From: Actinomycetota bacterium | GTDB taxonomy: Bacteria > Actinomycetota > Thermoleophilia > Gaiellales > Gaiellaceae | Reading direction: 5' to 3' | Assembly (NCBI GenBank): GCA_005885565.1 | Contig: VAXK01000074.1 | Coordinates: 1 to 11,226 of the forward strand | DNA length: 11,226 bases | In this document: one piece after another, positions 1-7,334 of the stretch | Position numbering within the stretch: position 1 is the stretch's first letter | How the letters are laid out: each line of letters opens with the position of its first letter | Translations under genes and position numbers: made by a program | Notes under the pieces: generated by a model | Seen by the model: only the letters and a program-made list of their open reading frames with translations | The model's database searches: none | Told to the model about the DNA's origin: nothing

Positions 1-1
1 C

Positions 2-1186
2 TTGGCGACGAGGACGGCTCCCACACCGGCTGAGATCCAGGAGGCACGGCGACGCCTCGACGGCGTCGCGCGCCTCACGCCCGTCTATTCGTCCGAGACG
101 TTCTCCCGGCTCGCCGGACGGCCGGTCTGGCTGAAGGCCGAGACCCTCCAGCGCACCGGCTCGTTCAAGATCCGCGGCGCCTTCAACAAGATCTCCACGC
201 TCGCCGGCCGGGACGGCGGCCCCGGGGTGGTGGCCGCGAGCGCGGGCAACCACGGCCAGGCCGTCGCGTGGGCGGCGCGGGAGGTCGGCGTCCCCGCGAC
301 GGTCTTCGTCCCGCAGGACGCGCCGATGGCCAAGGTGGAGGCGACCCGGAGCTACGGCGCACGCGTCGAGATGACCGGCGCGCGGTTCGAGGATTCCCTG
401 AACGCGGCGCTCGCCAGCGTCGAGGAGACCGGGGCGCTCTTCGTCCACCCCTTCGAGGACGAGGCGGTGATCGCCGGGCAGGGGACGCTCGGGCTCGAGC
501 TCGCCGACCAGCTCCCGGACGTGGCCACGGTGGTCGTGCCCATCGGGGGCGGCGGTCTCTGCTCGGGGATCTCGCTCGCGCTGCAGGCGGTCCGGCCCGA
601 GGTCGACGTGGTCGGCGTCCAGGCTGCGAGCTGCCTCCCCGGCGGAAGCGGCTTCACGATCGCCGACGGGATCGCCGTCAAGGCGCCCGGCGAGTTCACG
701 ATGTCGATCCTGGACGCGACGCTGAGCGCGCTCGTGTCCGTCTCCGACGAGGAGATCTCGACCGCGATCGTCCTCCTGCTCGAGCGGGCGAAGCTCGTCG
801 TCGAGGGCGCGGGGGCCGTCGGGGTGGCGGCGCTCCTCGCCGGCAAGGTGCCCGGCGACGGCCCGGTGGCGATCCTCCTCTCCGGCGGGAACATCGACGC
901 GACGCTCCTGATCTCGGTCATGCGCCACGGGCTCACCCACGCGGGGCGCTACGTCGTCATCCGGACGCGTGTCCCCGACCGCCCCGGCGAGCTCGCCCGG
1001 CTCCTCGAGCTCCTCGCGGAGCAGCGTGTAAACGTCGTCTCGGTCGAGCACCACCGGGAGGGCATGGCGATCTCCGTCGCCGAGACGGAGGTCGAGCTGA
1101 CGCTCACGACGCGCGACGCCGAGCACTGCGCGGAAGTCCTGGCCGCCCTCGATGCCTTGGGCTACCCGGTCGAGCGGCTGCGCTGA
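2..1186 (+). CDS. ilvA: Threonine ammonia-lyase (threonine dehydratase) with C-terminal ACT domain
   Basis: PLP-dependent fold type II enzyme that deaminates L-threonine to 2-oxobutanoate and ammonia, the entry step of isoleucine synthesis or of threonine catabolism. Seen: the SFKIRG motif puts the Schiff-base lysine at K56. The phosphate-binding and catalytic-core motifs are SAGNHGQ (80-86) and GGGG (182-185), and LSGGN (293-297) contacts the pyridine ring. Residues about 317-392 (YVVIRTRVPDRPGEL onward) form an ACT regulatory domain. At 394 residues it matches the TdcB/IlvA group with a single short ACT domain rather than the long E. coli IlvA with a double regulatory domain. The TTG at base 2 is a plausible start because the protein opens just before the conserved helix (EIQEARRRLDGVARLTP), but an upstream start outside the window cannot be excluded. 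Its stop overlaps the next start by one base (TGATG), suggesting translational coupling. Whether it is biosynthetic (ilvA) or catabolic (tdcB) cannot be told from sequence alone. Confidence 0.93.
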   Translation: MATRTAPTPAEIQEARRRLDGVARLTPVYSSETFSRLAGRPVWLKAETLQRTGSFKIRGAFNKISTLAGRDGGPGVVAASAGNHGQAVAWAAREVGVPATVFVPQDAPMAKVEATRSYGARVEMTGARFEDSLNAALASVEETGALFVHPFEDEAVIAGQGTLGLELADQLPDVATVVVPIGGGGLCSGISLALQAVRPEVDVVGVQAASCLPGGSGFTIADGIAVKAPGEFTMSILDATLSALVSVSDEEISTAIVLLLERAKLVVEGAGAVGVAALLAGKVPGDGPVAILLSGGNIDATLLISVMRHGLTHAGRYVVIRTRVPDRPGELARLLELLAEQRVNVVSVEHHREGMAISVAETEVELTLTTRDAEHCAEVLAALDALGYPVERLR

Positions 1187-4100
1187 TGGCCGAGACACGC
1201 AAGGAGCGGAAGGTCGTCACCGTCCTGTTCGCCGACCTCGTCGGCTTCACCGCGCGCGCCGAGACGCTCGACCCCGAGGACGTCGAGGCGATCCTGCGGC
1301 CGTACCACGACCGGCTCCGCTCCGAGCTCGAGCGGTTCGGCGGGACGGTGGAGAAGTTCATCGGCGACGCCGTGATGGCGCTCTTCGGCGCGCCGGTCGC
1401 CCACGAGGACGATCCGGAGCGCGCCGTCCGGGCTGCGCTCGCGATCCGCGACTGGGCGCGGGAGACGGACGGCGTCGAGGTGCGGATCGGCGTCACGACC
1501 GGCGAAGCGCTGGTGAACGTCGCCGCGCGGCCCGAGCTCGGCGAGTCGATGGCCGCGGGCGACGTCGTCAACACCGCTGCACGCCTCCAGAGCGCCGCGC
1601 CGGTGAACGGCATCCTCGTCGGCGAGGCGGCCTGCCGCGCGACCCGCCCCGCCATCGAGTACGCCGAGGCCGAGCCCGTCGCGGCTAAGGGCAAGGCAGA
1701 GCCGGTGGCCGTGTGGGAAGCCGTGCATGCCCGCTCGCGGTTGGGCATCGAGGTCGACCAGCCGAACGCGGCGCCGCTCGTCGGCCGCGCTCGCGAGCTC
1801 GAGTCGCTCCGCGACGCACTGGAGCGCACGCGCCGGGAGCGCTCGCCGCTGCTCGTCACCCTGGTCGGCGTCCCGGGGATCGGCAAGACCCGGCTCGTGC
1901 GCGAGCTCTTCGCCGCCGTCGACCGCGACCGCGAGCTCATCCTCTGGCGCCAGGGCCGCTCGCTTCCGTACGGCGAGGGCGTGAGCTTCTGGGCGCTGGC
2001 CGAGATGGTGAAGGCGCAGGCGGGCGTGCTCGAGTCGGACGAAGCGGAGCAGGTCGAGTCGAAGCTCGCGGCCGCCGTGTCGTCCGTCGTGCCCGACGAA
2101 ACGGAGGCGCGGTGGATCGTCGGCCACCTCCGGCCGCTGGCAGGCCTCTCGGCGGAGTCCGAGGTCGCCGGCGACCGGCGGGCGGAGGCGTTCGCCGCGT
2201 GGCGTCAGCTCCTCGAGGCGCTCGCCGACCCGCAGCCCGTCGTGCTCGTCTTCGAGGACCTGCACTGGGCGGACGAGGGCCTGCTCGACTTCGTCGACTA
2301 CCTCGTCGACTGGGCGAGCGGCGTGCCGTTGCTCGTCGTCGGCACGGCGCGGCCCGAGCTCCTCGAGCGGCGGCCGGGCTGGGGCGGAGGCAAGCTCAAC
2401 GCGGTCACGATCTCGCTCGCGCCCCTCTCGGACGACGACACCGCGCGGCTCGTCGCGGGCCTCCTTGCCCAGCCGGTGCTCGACGCGGCGACGCAGGCGC
2501 AGCTGCTCGCCCGTGCGGAGGGCAACCCGCTCTACGCGGAGCAGTACGTCCGGATGCTGGCCGAGCGCGGCCGTGGGGAGGAGCTGCCGCTCCCCGAGAC
2601 CGTGCAGGGGATCATCGCCGCCCGGCTCGACGCGCTCTCGGCCGAGGAGAAGGCACTCCTCCAGCACGCCGCCGTCCACGGGAAGGTCTTTTGGACCGGC
2701 GGGCTTGTCGACGGCAAACCGGCTGACCGCCGGGTCGTGGAGGAGCGGCTGCACGGTCTCGAGCGCAAGGAGTTCGTCCAGCGCGCGCGCCGCTCGTCGG
2801 TTGCCGGCGAGACCGAGTACGCGTTCCGCCACCTTCTGCTGCGGGACGTCGCGTACGGCCAGATCCCGCGTGCCGCCCGCGCGGAGCGCCACCGCCAGGC
2901 CGCCGAGTGGATCGAGTCGCTGGGGCGGCCCGAGGACCACGCCGAGATGCTCGCGCACCACTACGTCAGCGCCCTCGACCTCGCGAAGGCGGCGGGGATC
3001 GAGCTCCCGGAAGTGGCGGAGCGCGCCCGCCCGGCGCTGCGCGAGGCCGGCGACCGCGCATTCGGCCTTTACGCGTACTCGGCCGCGGCGCGGTTCTACG
3101 GCAGGGCGCTCGAGCTCTGGCCGGCGGACGATCCGGAGCGGGCGAGCCTGCTCTTCCGTTATGGCTCGGCGCTCTTCCACGGCGAAGCGGAGGGAGCCGA
3201 CGAGCTCGAGGAAGCCCGAACTGGGCTCCTCGAGGCGCGGCGGATGGAAGACGCAGCCGAAGCGGACGCCTTGCTGACGGAGCTCTGGTGGCATCGCGGC
3301 CGGCGCGATCGGGCCTTCGTCCACCTCGAGCGGGCGCGCGAGCTCGTCCGAGACGCTGCGCCTTCGCGGTCGAAGGCCTGGGTGCTCTCCCAGGTGTCCC
3401 GGTACCGGATGCTCGCGGAGGACGACGAAGAGGCGATCACGACCGGTCGCGAAGCGCTCGAGATGGCCGAAGAGCTCGGGCTAGAGGAGCTCCGTGCGCA
3501 CGCCCTGGACAACATAGGGGTCGCGCGCACGCGACACGGTCCCGGCGGGATCGACGACATCGAGCGCAGCATCGAGATCGCCAGCGCGATCAACTCACCC
3601 GAGGCCTTGCGTGGCTACAACAACCTGGAAACGACGCTCGTCCTCGTCGGCGAGCTGGCACGCGCGTGGGCCGTGGCCGCGGAGGCACGGGCGCTCGTCT
3701 TCCGCTCCGGCATCCCGCGGTACGTGGCCTTCGCACGCGTGCACGGGATCGCCGAGTCCTACGTTCGCGGATCGTGGGACGCTGCGCTCCGCCTCGCGGG
3801 CGAGTTCATCGCCGAGTGCGAGCGAGGCGCACCGCACTACCTCGAGCCCGAGGCGAGGTCGTATCGCACTTTGATCCGCACGGGCCGCGGAGACGTCGCC
3901 GGCGCCGTCACCGACGCGCGGCGAGGTCTCGAGGTGGCGCGTGAGGCGAAGGATCCCCAGTCCCTGTACCCGGCGCTCGCGCGTGGCGGGCAGGCGCTCG
4001 CGGCCGCGGGCCACGACGCGGAGGCGAATGCGCTCGCGGACGAGCTGCTGGCGCTCCTGCCCTCGGGTGCGATGGGGATGCTCTCGATCCCGGAGCTCGC

Positions 4101-4419
4101 CTTCCTGCTCGCCGGCTACGGCCGCGGCGCCGAGCTCCTCGCCGTGCTCGAGCGCCGGAACGACCCGAGCACGCCGTGGCTGGAGGCGGCACGCGCAGTG
4201 GCGCAGGGCGACTCCGCTCGCGCCGCGGGGGTCTTCGAGCGCATCGGCGCGCGGTCGCACGAGGCGTTCGCCCGCCTTCACGCGGCGCAGGCGCTCGTCC
4301 TCACGGGACGTCACGCCGAGGCGGAGCCGGCGCTCCGCCGAGCGCTCGACTTCTACCGGACGGTGGACGCGAAGCGGTACGTCGCGCTCGGCGAGGAGCT
4401 CCTCGCCGCGCCGGCCTAG
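1186..4419 (+). CDS. Class III adenylate cyclase fused to AAA-type STAND ATPase and TPR-rich C-terminus
   Basis: 1077-residue cytoplasmic signalling protein. Residues about 9-180 form a class III nucleotide cyclase domain with an apparently complete catalytic set: metal-binding D17 (FADLVGFT) and D61 (KFIGDAVMALFG), purine-selecting K57 and D126, and transition-state N129 and R133 (GDVVNTAARLQ). The Lys/Asp pair predicts ATP to cyclic AMP. Residues about 196-480 form an AAA_16/STAND-type ATPase with Walker A GVPGIGKT (228-235), Walker B VVLVFEDLHWAD (352-363) and an EGNPLYAEQ motif (445-453). From about 580 to the end, alpha-helical TPR-like repeats are predicted, probably for ligand or partner sensing. 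Known for the family: cyclase-AAA-TPR proteins are abundant in actinobacteria and mostly uncharacterised. The start ATG at 1186 overlaps the stop of the threonine deaminase gene. The frame stays open upstream to 268, but that part lies antiparallel to no domain and is a shadow of the deaminase. The stop shares CTAG with the converging gene. What it senses is unknown. Confidence 0.93.
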   Translation: MAETRKERKVVTVLFADLVGFTARAETLDPEDVEAILRPYHDRLRSELERFGGTVEKFIGDAVMALFGAPVAHEDDPERAVRAALAIRDWARETDGVEVRIGVTTGEALVNVAARPELGESMAAGDVVNTAARLQSAAPVNGILVGEAACRATRPAIEYAEAEPVAAKGKAEPVAVWEAVHARSRLGIEVDQPNAAPLVGRARELESLRDALERTRRERSPLLVTLVGVPGIGKTRLVRELFAAVDRDRELILWRQGRSLPYGEGVSFWALAEMVKAQAGVLESDEAEQVESKLAAAVSSVVPDETEARWIVGHLRPLAGLSAESEVAGDRRAEAFAAWRQLLEALADPQPVVLVFEDLHWADEGLLDFVDYLVDWASGVPLLVVGTARPELLERRPGWGGGKLNAVTISLAPLSDDDTARLVAGLLAQPVLDAATQAQLLARAEGNPLYAEQYVRMLAERGRGEELPLPETVQGIIAARLDALSAEEKALLQHAAVHGKVFWTGGLVDGKPADRRVVEERLHGLERKEFVQRARRSSVAGETEYAFRHLLLRDVAYGQIPRAARAERHRQAAEWIESLGRPEDHAEMLAHHYVSALDLAKAAGIELPEVAERARPALREAGDRAFGLYAYSAAARFYGRALELWPADDPERASLLFRYGSALFHGEAEGADELEEARTGLLEARRMEDAAEADALLTELWWHRGRRDRAFVHLERARELVRDAAPSRSKAWVLSQVSRYRMLAEDDEEAITTGREALEMAEELGLEELRAHALDNIGVARTRHGPGGIDDIERSIEIASAINSPEALRGYNNLETTLVLVGELARAWAVAAEARALVFRSGIPRYVAFARVHGIAESYVRGSWDAALRLAGEFIAECERGAPHYLEPEARSYRTLIRTGRGDVAGAVTDARRGLEVAREAKDPQSLYPALARGGQALAAAGHDAEANALADELLALLPSGAMGMLSIPELAFLLAGYGRGAELLAVLERRNDPSTPWLEAARAVAQGDSARAAGVFERIGARSHEAFARLHAAQALVLTGRHAEAEPALRRALDFYRTVDAKRYVALGEELLAAPA

Positions 4420-5330
4420 GGGCTCGCGGCGGTGACCGTGAACGTGAGCGAGTTCGCGCTCGTGTGGCCCTTCGAGACGACGCGGATCTCCACCTTGTCT
4501 CCCGCCGCCCACGGCGAGCCCTTCGGATGCTGGTCCGGGATCGTGAACACGACGTGGTCGTCGTCCCAGTTCGAGCGGTCCGCCGGCGCCGGCAGCGAGA
4601 CGTCGTCGAGACGAACGCGGGTCGACTCGTCCTTGCCGCCGAGGGCGACGCCTGTGACGGTGACGGTCGTCCCGGGCGGCCCCTGCGTCGGGTTGAGCTC
4701 ACCCAGCCGCGGCGTCGACGTCGTCGTCAGCTTCTTGCCGATGTATGCGCCCTGGCCGAGCCCCATGAGCACCATGAGCGGGGCGTCGATGTCGGGCAGC
4801 TCCGGCCAGTGCTGGACGCGCAGTTGGTAGCACACCCTGACGACGTAGACGACGAGAGCGAGGAATGTCCAGGCGAGCAGCTGAGCCTTGCTCAGGTCCG
4901 GGGCGCCGTCGTCGTCCGCCACGAGCGTGCTGGCTCCGCTCTGTTTGTCGGGCTCCTTCTTGAGACGTCCGCCGGCGATGAACGACGTCGTGATTCCCTT
5001 GGCCAGCGTCGCCGTCCCGAGCGTGAACCCGAGCGCGATCAGCACGTTCGGCGGGATCTTGTCCAGCGCGTCGAAGTTGCCGCGCATGAAGCGGCCGGTC
5101 TCGACGACGACGTAGCCGAAGAGCACGACGATCGTCCAGAGGAGGACCTGGAACTTCGACGTGCTGAGCCGGCCGTCGGCGCCCTCGGCGAGCACGAACA
5201 CGTTCCAGGATCGCTTCCACACCCAATACAGCCCGAACACGAGAGCGAGGAAGGCGAGGCCGACGAGAATCGGGAGCACGACGTGCAGGAACTCCTGATG
5301 TCGATGGCTCCACGAAGCGGCAACGAGCAC
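4416..5330 (-). CDS. Membrane protein with duplicated two-helix unit and C-terminal IPT/TIG domain, function unknown
   Basis: 304 residues; I do not recognise a named family for the membrane part. Predicted segments: TM1 about 17-37, TM2 about 59-78, TM3 about 94-113, TM4 about 149-169, TM5 about 183-198, then an IPT/TIG immunoglobulin-like beta domain about 208-302 (opening PRLGELNPTQGPPGTTVTVTG). Residues 58-116 and 147-205 align without gaps, sharing SK.Q, L.W T, YVV and TTS, so the membrane part is an internal duplication after TM1. A charged, Asp-rich linker (about 121-146) separates the halves. Start: GTG at 5330 has no clear Shine-Dalgarno; GTG at 5279 (residue 18), 12 bases after an AGGAG, is an alternative that keeps TM1. 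It is the last gene of a leftward unit, 33 bases after the hydrolase stop, and its stop overlaps that of the converging cyclase gene. The IPT domain suggests a binding or scaffolding role, but this is inference. Coding strand is supported by the hydrophobic pattern and IPT motif. Confidence 0.82.
   Translation of the reverse strand: MLVAASWSHRHQEFLHVVLPILVGLAFLALVFGLYWVWKRSWNVFVLAEGADGRLSTSKFQVLLWTIVVLFGYVVVETGRFMRGNFDALDKIPPNVLIALGFTLGTATLAKGITTSFIAGGRLKKEPDKQSGASTLVADDDGAPDLSKAQLLAWTFLALVVYVVRVCYQLRVQHWPELPDIDAPLMVLMGLGQGAYIGKKLTTTSTPRLGELNPTQGPPGTTVTVTGVALGGKDESTRVRLDDVSLPAPADRSNWDDDHVVFTIPDQHPKGSPWAAGDKVEIRVVSKGHTSANSLTFTVTAASP
4716..4892 (-). repeat. Second copy of internal protein repeat (residues 147-205) in the IPT membrane protein
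   Basis: Encodes the second two-helix unit, from SKAQLLAWT to KKLTTTS. It aligns with residues 58-116 at a constant offset of 89 residues with no gap. I count 18 identities in 59 positions, including S, K, Q, W, T, YVV, two glycines and the closing TTS. Confidence 0.7.
4983..5159 (-). repeat. First copy of internal protein repeat (residues 58-116) in the IPT membrane protein
   Basis: Encodes the first two-helix unit, from SKFQVLLWT to KGITTS. It is the ungapped partner of residues 147-205. The repetition is at protein level; the DNA copies are diverged, so this is an old duplication. Confidence 0.7.
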
Positions 5331-5363
5331 GTCGGCAAGTGTCCCGCTGCGTGAAGCTCGGTG

Positions 5364-6011
5364 TCAAGAAGCGGCGAGCGTCTTCCGGACGCGGTCGTCG
5401 AGCACGAGGTCCCAATGGTCGAGCCCGGGGAAGGCGAGCTCCTCGGCGCCGTAGCGCGCCGCGAGCCGCGGGCCACGCTCCTCGGCGAACTCGTCGCCGT
5501 AGACGACGAGCGCCGGACAAGGGAGCTCCGGCACCGAGACGCCACGTTTCCGTTCGGCACGGGCGAGCAGCGACTCCGGCCGCGCGCGCATCCCGGGCGG
5601 GAAGGCGCCGTACGTCTCCTCCGGATCGAACGTGCCGGGCCGGAGGGGGACCGACTCGTCGAAGCCCTGCACCTCCCCGGGCGGGCTCGACTCGAGGAGG
5701 ACCAGGAAGTCGGCCTCCGCCTGCCGCGCCGCCATCGTCGCCGCGAGGCCGCCGCTGCTCCAGCCGCAGAGCGCGAGCGGTCGCAGCAGCCACTCGGCGG
5801 CGCGGACGACCACCGCGGCGTAGTTCGACATCGACGCCTCGGCCACGTTCAAGCCCGCCTGGAGGTCGACCGCGTCGACGTCCAGGTCGGGAAACGCGGC
5901 AGGCCAGCCGTCGAAGACCCACGGGCCGCTGCCGGCTCCGTGGGCGAGCAGCAGCGACGCTACGTGCCGCAGCGGCGGAACTGAACCGTCTGGTTGCCGC
6001 GGGCGCGCCAC
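5364..6011 (-). CDS. Alpha/beta hydrolase
   Basis: 215 residues, a compact alpha/beta-hydrolase fold enzyme of unknown substrate, without signal peptide or membrane segments. Seen: oxyanion-loop motif LLAHGAGSG (about 21-29), nucleophile elbow G-W-S-S-G with Ser85, a likely acid D173 (ALVVYGDEF) and His199 (FPGLDHWDLV) near the C-terminus, so the Ser-Asp-His triad looks complete. The cap region between strands 6 and 7 is short. Start: GTG at 6011 is the only ATG/GTG/TTG upstream of the first beta strand. It makes the first roughly 17 residues overlap the last 52 bases of the upstream persulfide dioxygenase gene. Family members usually begin close to the SLLLAHGAG strand, so a non-canonical start (for example a CTG) nearer to the upstream stop is possible. 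Position suggests cotranscription with the persulfide dioxygenase. A role in sulfur metabolism is only guilt by association. Confidence 0.85.
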   Translation of the reverse strand: MARPRQPDGSVPPLRHVASLLLAHGAGSGPWVFDGWPAAFPDLDVDAVDLQAGLNVAEASMSNYAAVVVRAAEWLLRPLALCGWSSGGLAATMAARQAEADFLVLLESSPPGEVQGFDESVPLRPGTFDPEETYGAFPPGMRARPESLLARAERKRGVSVPELPCPALVVYGDEFAEERGPRLAARYGAEELAFPGLDHWDLVLDDRVRKTLAAS

Positions 6012-7300
6012 TCGCGCAGCCCGCCGTAGATCACGGGCCGCGCGTCGACGCCGGCCGCGGCGAGCACGCTCGCGGCGATCGCCGCGCGCGAGCCCGTCTC
6101 GCAGATCGTCACGACCGGCTTGCCGTTCCCGAGCTCGTCCCCGCAGGCGCGGACGAGCCGGTAGGGCACGTGCCGGCTGCCCGAGATGTAGCCGCCGTCC
6201 CGCTCGTCGGCCTCACGCACGTCGACGAGCTCGACCGCGCCCGAGGCGAGGAGGCCTTCGAGCTCGTCGAGCGCCACGGGCTCGAGCCGGTCCGGCGTCT
6301 CGGGATCCTCCAGGTAGCCGGCGAGCTCGACGAAGCCGACCGAGCGCAGGCCGCGCGTCGCGCGCTCGACCTCCTCGGGCGACGAGCCGTGCAGCACGAT
6401 CCGCTCGTCGGCGGAGAGCAGGAACCCGGCGCGCGTCGCGAAGCTCGAGCCGGCGACCGGGATGTTGAACGCGCCCGGGACGTGGCCCTCGGCGAACGCC
6501 GCGGCGGGGCGGACGTCGACGACGGTCGCGCCGACCCACGTCTCGAGGCGGCGAAGCTCGGGCGGCGCGGGCAGGAACGGGCCGCGGTTCAGCTCGACGA
6601 TCCGCGCCATGTTCGGGGGACGCGGCTGCGAGCCACCGGCGGTCGCCTGGACGAAGGCGTCCTCGTCGGGGAGCTCGAGGGTCGGGTTGAAGCGGCGCTC
6701 GAACCCGACGGTGGACGACGTCTTCGAGCTCATCGCCGCGCCGCAGAGCGAGCCGGCGACGTGACCGGGATAGAGCTCGACCCCGTCGGCCAGCTCGCCG
6801 AGCCGTCGCAGGCTGTGGAAGAGGCCGCGCGCACCCTCGTCGGCCTCCACGGCCAGGTCCGGCCGGGCGGCGTCGCCGACGAGGAGCGAGTCGCCGGTCA
6901 GCACGAGCCACGGCTCCTCGGCGCGCGAGCGGTCGGAGACGGCGAACGCGCAGTGCTCAGGCCGGTGCCCGGGCGTGTGCACGACCCGAAGCGCGACGTC
7001 GCCGGCCTCGATCACCGCGCCGTCTTCGAGCGGCTCGAACGGGAACGCCGGCTCGGCGGCGGGATGCACGGCGACCGTGGCGCCCACCTCGAGCGCGAGC
7101 CGGCCGTGGCCCGAGACGTGGTCGGCGTGGGTGTGCGTCTCGAGGACGCGCTCGATCCGCACGCGCCGGCGGGCGGCCTCCTCGAGGTACGGCTCGATTG
7201 CGTAGGCCGGGTCGACCACCACCGCGACACCCGCATGCTCGTCGCCGACGAGGTAGGAGCCGCAACCGAGCCCCTCGTCCACGAACTGACGGAAGAGCAC
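5960..7300 (-). CDS. Persulfide dioxygenase fused to two rhodanese domains (CstB-like)
   Basis: 446 residues. Residues about 1-245 form a metallo-beta-lactamase fold of the ETHE1 persulfide dioxygenase type: THTHADHVSGHG (55-66), TPGH with H112, TGDSLL with D137 and YPGH with H180. H56, H112 and D137 match the spacing of the mononuclear iron ligands in ETHE1. Residues about 250-330 form a rhodanese-like domain whose active-site loop reads LHGSSPEE (303-310) with no cysteine, so it is probably catalytically dead. Residues about 340-440 form a second rhodanese domain with active-site loop C400-ETGSR. This order, dioxygenase, pseudo-rhodanese, active rhodanese, is that of Staphylococcus CstB, which turns persulfides into thiosulfate. 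C186 (AGSLCGAAM) may correspond to the extra cysteine reported in CstB. Cytoplasmic. Start GTG at 7300 fits the family N-terminus (FRQFVDEGLGCGSYLVGD), but no good Shine-Dalgarno precedes it. It is first in a leftward unit. No CsoR/CstR-type sulfide sensor gene is seen in the window. Confidence 0.9.
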   Translation of the reverse strand: MLFRQFVDEGLGCGSYLVGDEHAGVAVVVDPAYAIEPYLEEAARRRVRIERVLETHTHADHVSGHGRLALEVGATVAVHPAAEPAFPFEPLEDGAVIEAGDVALRVVHTPGHRPEHCAFAVSDRSRAEEPWLVLTGDSLLVGDAARPDLAVEADEGARGLFHSLRRLGELADGVELYPGHVAGSLCGAAMSSKTSSTVGFERRFNPTLELPDEDAFVQATAGGSQPRPPNMARIVELNRGPFLPAPPELRRLETWVGATVVDVRPAAAFAEGHVPGAFNIPVAGSSFATRAGFLLSADERIVLHGSSPEEVERATRGLRSVGFVELAGYLEDPETPDRLEPVALDELEGLLASGAVELVDVREADERDGGYISGSRHVPYRLVRACGDELGNGKPVVTICETGSRAAIAASVLAAAGVDARPVIYGGLREWRARGNQTVQFRRCGT

Positions 7301-7334
7301 GTGCCGACGCTACCAGCGCGTTCCGCTCACTTTC

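Noticed and set aside
268..1185. Upstream extension of the cyclase frame
   Set aside because: Translation is Arg/Gly-rich and overlaps the threonine deaminase core; ATG 1186 directly precedes the cyclase domain.
1162..3324. 720-residue minus-strand open frame opposite the cyclase gene
   Set aside because: Shadow of the cyclase/ATPase gene; no motif, and the opposite strand has intact Walker and cyclase motifs.
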